Assembly: GCA_964030785.1 (NCBI GenBank) | Contig: OZ034970.1 | Coordinates: forward strand, 14,789,411-14,853,410 | Origin: Siderastrea siderea | Taxonomy: Eukaryota > Cnidaria > Anthozoa > Scleractinia > Rhizangiidae | Length of the DNA stretch: 64,000 nt | Direction of reading: 5' to 3' | Part shown: in pieces, positions 37,901 to 45,374 of the stretch | How the letters are laid out: each line of letters opens with the position of its first letter | Position numbering within the stretch: the stretch's first letter is position 1 | The notes under the pieces: generated by a model | Told to the model about the DNA's origin: nothing | Database searches by the model: none | Seen by the model: the letters and a program-made list of their open reading frames with translations, nothing else | Made by a program: the position numbers and the translations under genes

Positions 37901-40900
37901 GCTTTACGTCGAGCGGTGAATCAAGTGTTAGACACCACGCCTGAGCTCAACGATCAAGATCGACTCTACTTCACTATCGCCTCAAACAGACTCCACAATA
38001 ATTTTCAGGGCTGAGGAGTACGTGCAGGTGAATGGCGACAAGACACGGAGCGTGTGGAGGCCCTATTCCACCGTTTAGCGCAAGCCTTGAACAGCAACGA
38101 ACAATTTGAAATGGATGACTCCTTTCAATTATCCATTACTCAAGTCCAACATGCCCCTCAGGGAACCGGCAGACCACGGCGCGGAAAACCAGGCCACCCA
38201 ACCCACCAAGCGTTAACCAGGACATCGAAATCGGTCATTCGCATCCGAAATGATGATCCACTCTGCTGTGCCAGAGCCCTGGTCACAGCCAAGGCCAGAG
38301 TGGATCATCACCCGAAATGGCACAGCATTCGCCAAGGAACGAAAATTCAAAAAGAAATGGCTCTCTTACTCCATCACGAGGCCAACGTGCCCCTCGGGCC
38401 TTGCAGTTACGACGCCTTGACAGCTTTCAGCAAAACGCCGTCCCTCACAGGTTACCAAATCATCCTGGTGGATGCGCATCGATCTTATCACATCACCACC
38501 TATGGAGACCCCCAAGACAAACAACTGATCCTGTTGCACGACCATAACCATTACGACGTCATCACCCGTCTACCCGGATTTTTCGGATCCAGTTACGTCT
38601 GTGCCCACTGTTGGAAACCCTACAACACCGAAGATCACCATCGCTGCAACGAGAGAAAACAATGCCGAGCCTGTCGACAGAAAGAGTGCCCTGATTTCCA
38701 GGCAGCGTACCCTCGAAACCAGAAAGCCACCCAACGTTGCCAACAATGTCGTCGGGACTTTTTCGGAGACACTTGCCTTCAAGCCCATGTCGGCAAGGAC
38801 CACACGGGCAAACCTGCAGCCAACCAAGAGTCCTCCGTCTGCTTTCAACGCCATCGCTGTCCTACCTGTTTTAAACTGAACGTTGGATTACAAGAGATTG
38901 CTAAACACCAATGCTACTATATGGACTGCCTGTCTTGCCATGAGTACGTGGACAGTCAAAACCATTTTTGTTTTATTCAAAGACCCACTCAAGACAAGAA
39001 AAGAAAGAGGAAACACCAGGGAGGGCCTCGCGCCAAACGAGGGGCAGCCGCCGCCGCGGAACCTGATACCACCACCCCAGACGACGACGACCTGCCCCCC
39101 TTGCACGTGTTTTTTGATATTGAAGCCATGCAACCCCACCAAAAACACATTGCTAATCTCCGCGTGGCCGAAACCGAAGACGACGATGAACCCAAGCCTT
39201 TCCCTGGCCCCTCTTGTACCCGAGATTTTCTGGAATGGCTGGATACCTTGACACTCAACGATACCCGACAAGTCAATGTCCTTGCCCACAACTTCCAAGG
39301 GTACGATGGGTACTTTGTCGTCCAGCAATACCATAGTGACAACCGGATCGTCCAACAACTCCGCAACGGGTGTAAACTCTTGGAAGTCAAGCACGATCGC
39401 ATCCGATTCATCGATTCCATGAGTTTCTTCCAGATGCCTTTGTCCGCCTTTCCTAAGACCTTTGGATTAACGGAATTGAAAAAAGGCTACTTCCCCCACA
39501 AGTTCAATATCCCCGATGACAAACACCAAACGTACGTGGGACCCGTCCCGGCTCCCGATTACTACATGCCCGAAACCAAGTCCCCCGAAGACAGGAAAGC
39601 CTTTGAAAAGTGGCATCAAGAACAACGCGACCAGGGCGTGGTGTTTAACTTTCAAAAAGAGTTGCTAGCTTACTGCAAATCCGATGTACGACTCTTGAAA
39701 GAAGGATGTCTGACTTTCAAACGGATGTTTGAAGCTCAAGCGGGGTTCAACCCCTTTGACCACATCACCATTGCTTCTGCCTGCAACATGGATTTACGTA
39801 TGAACCGGATGATCCCTAACAGTATTGCCAGTGAACCCACCCTTACTTGGAAGAAGAATAACATCAATCAGTCCTACGAAGCCATCGAATGGTTAACCTG
39901 GTGCCAACAACACCAAGCCCCTCATCTTCAACATGCCAAAAATACCGGCGAGTATCGAATCCCTGGTACCAAGCTCCATGTGGATGGTTTCGATGCCAGT
40001 ACCAACACCATCTACGAATATCACGGTTGTTTCTGGCATGGATGTCCTCGCTGTTATCCCAACCGTTACGAAACACATCAACGCCACTGTGCTCGATCCA
40101 TGCAAGATGTCTACGAGGACACGAAACAAAGAACCCAACATTTAAGAGAACAAGGATACACTGTGGTGGAAATGTGGGGATGCGATTGGACCCATCTCAA
40201 AGACACCTCCCTTGACATCAGTACGTTTATAACTAACCTTCAAACCACAAAACCTCTCAATCCACGCGACGCTTTCTGTGGAGGACGTACCAATGCCGTG
40301 AAACTGTACCATCAAGTCACCCCCGGCCAAAAGATCCACTACATCGATGTCACCTCCTTGTACCCATGGGTCAACAAAACCTCTGTCTACCCTAAAGGAC
40401 ATCCCACCTTTATTACACATCCCGGTCACACGGACATCCACCAGTACTTTGGATTGATCCAATGCCAAGTCCTGCCTCCCCGTGAACTGTACCATCCCGT
40501 GCTGCCTTACCGCCATGACGACAAACTACTCTTTCCACTCTGTGCCCGTTGTGCGGAAGAAGAAATGACCAAACCCCTTCTAGACAGATCCTATCATTGC
40601 CCTCACCCCGACGAGGAACGTGCCCTGACAAGTACCTGGTGCAGCCCCGAATTAGAGAAAGCCGTCGACCTCGGGTACCAAGTCCTATACATCTATGAAG
40701 TCTGGCATTTTGAAGAAACCTGTGAGGGGTTGTTCCGAGACTACGTCAACACCTGGTTGAAAATTAAGCAAGAAGCCAGTGGGTGGCCTGAAGACAACAT
40801 GACAGAACAGCAAAAACAGACCTACATCAATGATTACTTCGAGCATGAAGGCATCCAACTGGAATACCACAAGATCCAAAAAAATCCTGGGTTGCGAACC

Positions 40901-43900
40901 CTGGCTAAAATGATGCTAAATTCCATGTGGGGTAAGTTTGGACAACAACTCAACAAGACCCGAGTCCAAGAATTTGATGACCCCCAAACCTTCCACCGTT
41001 TCTTAGAAACGGATACCCTCGATATACGTCACGTCTCCGTCATCAATGACCAAATGGTGGAACTGCAATACCAACATCAAGAAGAGGACATCCCCGTCTC
41101 ACCCAACCTCAACATCTTCGTCGCATGCTTCACTACCTGTTGGGCTCGCCTACGCCTCTATGAAGCCTTGGAGAAGCTGGGGGAAAGAGTGTTATACTAC
41201 GACACCGACTCCGTCATCTATTGGACAGACGAGGGCCAAACCAACCCTGACTTGGGTCATTACCTGGGCGACTTTACAAATGAGATCAAACCCGTCAAGA
41301 TCGATGGCATCGTCCACGACGATTATATTGTCGAGTTTGTATCCGGGGGCCCCAAAAATTATGGGTACACCACCAAGAACGGAAAGGTTGAGTGCAAGGT
41401 TCGTGGTTTTCGCCTCAACAGCGAAGGGAAAACCCATTTGAATTACAACGTCATGCGTCAGAATGTCCAAGACGAAATCCAGCAACCCCTCCTGAAACCC
41501 CGTCAGACCCAAGTCATCAACACACACCACATTGTCCGGGACCCACAAAACTATCAATTGTCCACCTTCTCCGATTACAAATGGTACCAGCTTGTTTACA
41601 ACAAGAGAGTAGTGGATCCACACACCTTTAAAACCTACCCTTATGGATACCAGTGACTACCTCATCGCTATCACCGTCATCTGTGACTAAAGGGCTTGGG
41701 AGCCGTCAATTGTATCATAAAATAGGAACACTCATCAAAGAGGAACTCAAAGGAACATTTATCATGGATTTTTTTTTCTCACTTGTTGTGAAAAAAAGTA
41801 TGACAAATAAAGTATTATTTTTTTATATCTTGTTTTCACTCAAAAGGATCACCCCCGCTGCTCCAATTGGACTTTGGACTTTGAGCCCGCGTTTTCTCAG
41901 CGGTTTTTGCCCACCCTGAGCCCACGATCCTTTTTTCCAACTGCTCAGCGGTTTCCCATCCTAAAACACGTGACTTCCGGTTCCATGAGCCCGCGATCCT
42001 TTTTTCCAACTGGTCAGCGGTTTGCCATCTTAAAAACACGTGATTTCCGGTTCCGGTCATGACGTCATCCTCACATCAAAACGAGGCCTAGGTGTCTATG
42101 TGAGCCCCCTATACTACTCATGCGGTTAGACAATCGCAATAAAATCTTGGGAGGTGGTCGTACGAGATATCGGAAGGTTTAAAATTGCAACGCAAAATAA
42201 AATCACCACCATAATCTTTTAAAAAATAAGACAGGACAGCTTTCCATGGGCTGAAATAGCTCTCTGTAGGCAAATCATATATCATAACCGTCAAAGAAAA
42301 ACAACACCTTTACTATGCCACCTAATACCTAAATTGAAATACATAGAACGCATTGAAAAGCACATTGCTTTTGTGAATAACCGACTTGACTTCCATAGGG
42401 AAAAGTGGCAGCCATTATTAGACATGTAACTCTACAGTATTTTTATCACAATAGCATTGTTTCGAGTAGCCGATTAACATTTAATGGTGACTGACGTCTA
42501 TGTTAGTGAGTGTGTTAATCAATGTGTACAGTAGTTGTGTGTGATATACAGTAGGTAGCTCAGTAATCGTGTGCAAATTAATGTGTAGATGTATGTATGT
42601 ATAATGTAAGGTTTTTCCTCTCTTGTTTGTAATTGTAACTCTGTAATGATTTTGTAATTGTTACTTGTTGCTCTGTAACGATTTTGTAATTACAATAAAT
42701 GTTACATTAAAGAAAAAAAAAAGTAAAAATTGTTTAACCTATCTGCCAGCTGTTATGGTAACTTAATTGGATTTTTTGCCACTGGACCCAGAGAACTAAT
42801 CATGTCAAAATGTTGAGTGTACTATCACTTTTGGATGAGTGTGCCTCCTCTAACACCGTAAAGAGCAAGACTGTTACGGAGACTTGCCACTGTAAAGGGT
42901 GCAGAAAGCTAAGGGTTGTACCTTAAGTGAACTTTTTTGTTTCGATCCCAGTGTATGCAACTACAGCAGCCAATCGTCATGAGTCATCTTATGCTTGCTA
43001 CTATGACAAGAAAAGAAGAACGTACCTTGGAGATGTGTACTCTGTCATGTGGATGGAGAACTCTGATAAGGCATGTATAGTACTATCTATAATTTAGCCA
43101 AGAAGTTAACATTAAATTATTTTAGTACTGTATTCTCCTGTAATCAAATTAACAGTTAGACTGCAAGTGGTCGTCATTTTTTCCTCCATCAGATCCAACA
43201 CTGAGCAAATTTTGTAAAGCAATAATTGCTTTTATTATTATAATTCTAATCATGGGATCATCACAGGATAATCATAGGATCCTTCTGAGGATCCTGTAAA
43301 ATCTCTTTTAAATCTTACCTGCACAAGGTCCCTTTTAAGATCCCAGGAAATGCTAAAAGATTCCAAACAGGGCAGGATTTTTAAAGGATCCTATGAGAAT
43401 TCCTATTAGGATCCCATTTAGATTCTGTGTTCAGTTTCTGTCAGGAATATTTCTATTGATTGTTGCTTCATGTGATCTTCTCACACTGTCTACCAACTCA
43501 GTAAAGGGCTGCTCATGCATCCCATGGTACCTATGAGGACTAATGCTAACCATGTGACAACATTTGGCAATGAAGATCAGGCAATGTTGACAATGGGTCT
43601 CTGTAAAAAAAAAATACCAGTTAAGCATTCTTGTTTTAATACATCTCACCCATTTCCACTCCTAGATTCACCCTTGAATTCCAGCATACTTGTATAAATT
43701 AAGAGAGAGAAAAACAAATGAAAATGGTTTTTGTATTTAATGGGGTTGCTGCTTAAAAATATATATGCCGGAATGTACAGTGTACAGGCACCTGGGTTTA
43801 AGAGTTTTTCCCCCTGACCAATAATTCGTTCAGTTTTAGGTGCAACCTGTTTGACCTATATACATTACAGGCACTTATACAGTGTTAACGTTAACTGGAA

Positions 43901-45343
43901 AAGTCCTGCCATTTGAACTTGAAACTCATGTGGCCAAAGCAACTTTGTCCACAGTTGCCGGTTATAGTGTAATTGTAATTTTGTTGTTTTGTAGGTTGAC
44001 CTGACTAAGGAATCGCTCTTGAAACAGTTTCAAGTCGTTAAAAAGGAGACCAACACCAGCCATGTCAAGCAGTTTGGAGACTTGGTTTGTTAATATATTT
44101 TGCATAATCAGTAATAATTTGAATGTATTTATGATAAGTTTTTGCTTAATGTTCCTTGTTTATTTATTTATTTATTTATTTTATTTCCCAGACATACATA
44201 CACACACAGTTTCTCAGTTTTAATTAATTTCTAGTTTCAGGACGTTAGATAGCTAATTAGATACCTCACTTGTGATGCACTTTCAGTCTTTGTACAGTTA
44301 CAAAATGTTTTTTATCATGACTATCGATATTCTATAATCAAATTGCATGGTGTTATTGTTTCCATATGGCAGTCTTTTGAAAATGAAGATTTGGATGACT
44401 ACCAAGGTGATGGTAGTGGTGAAGGCTCTGGGATGTCACCAGACAAGTACAAAGGCGATCCAATTGTAAGAACAGGTTCTGTCAGTAAATACTGTACATA
44501 GGATCTGTCCTTCTGGACAATTTATCATAATTATGCCTTGAAGATGTCATTTTATTATGAACAGTCCACTTGGTTGCAGAGAGACCAGACCTCTCAACAC
44601 CTCGGATGACCACGCCTATATTACTGACTGTGCACTTGGCTCTGAAACACAAAGTTCATAAGGGTTCCTTAATAATTTCATTATTAAAGGGCGATCCAGT
44701 CTAAAATTTATTTTATTAAAGTCCAAAATTGTTGATCAGTTTTGTAGTTGTACACTTTCCTATCACCTTTGCCCCTTAAAACAACAGGAACAACAGTAAT
44801 CGTGAGACAGATGGTATTTACCTTAAAAACCTGGTACCTGCCTTAAACAGTGGCTCGCCCTACTATACGTAACAAGGCTCCCTTACCCCCCAGCTTTTCT
44901 GTTAGGATTCCCTAACAGTCAGCTAGTACTCGTTTATACCTCTGGGTAAAGAGAGACAATCTGGAGTAAAGTGCTTCTCTAAGAAAACAACATGCAGAGG
45001 CTACGGCTCAAACCACTGACCTTTCAATCTCCCGATCAAAATTCCCAAGCGATGATCACCACACTACCGCACCTCCATAGTTGATGCTAATGGTAATCAT
45101 ATGTATGTTGTTGTTGTTCAATTTCAGACTGATGCTGTTCCCGCTCCAGATGTCCACCTTAGCATCCTTCAGAACCGTTTAAGGGATGCTGGCTCTGTGG
45201 CAGAAAAAGAGAAGATTGTTAGCGAAATAGAAGAACTGCTACGGGTATTTAAAAATTATAATAATTTAAAATTACAGTATTCACTATATTTATCCGATAA
45301 TCTTAAAAACCATGGCAGGAAAATCCATCCAGAGTGAGAAATG

Positions 45344-45374
<31 letters not shown>

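Larger units (their letters stand above)
20995..42118 (+). mobile_element. Maverick/Polinton element, full length (21,124 bp)
   Basis: A self-synthesising, virus-like DNA transposon. It has a perfect 6-bp target duplication, ends beginning AG, 574/573-bp terminal inverted repeats, and the full Polinton core set: retroviral-type integrase (25426), major capsid protein (29549), adenovirus-type protease (30946), FtsK/HerA packaging ATPase (31641) and protein-primed DNA polymerase B (37514). More than a dozen accessory genes are present. The virion block (25426-35754) is all on the plus strand, in the same direction as LGMN. It is visibly GC-richer than the AT-rich host introns around it. Several genes carry disabling changes, listed with each gene. 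Confidence 0.97.

Noticed and set aside
38054..38056. GTG as the polymerase start
   Set aside because: A nuclear gene should use ATG; the frame continues upstream through one TGA to ATG 37514, which sits just after a TATA box.
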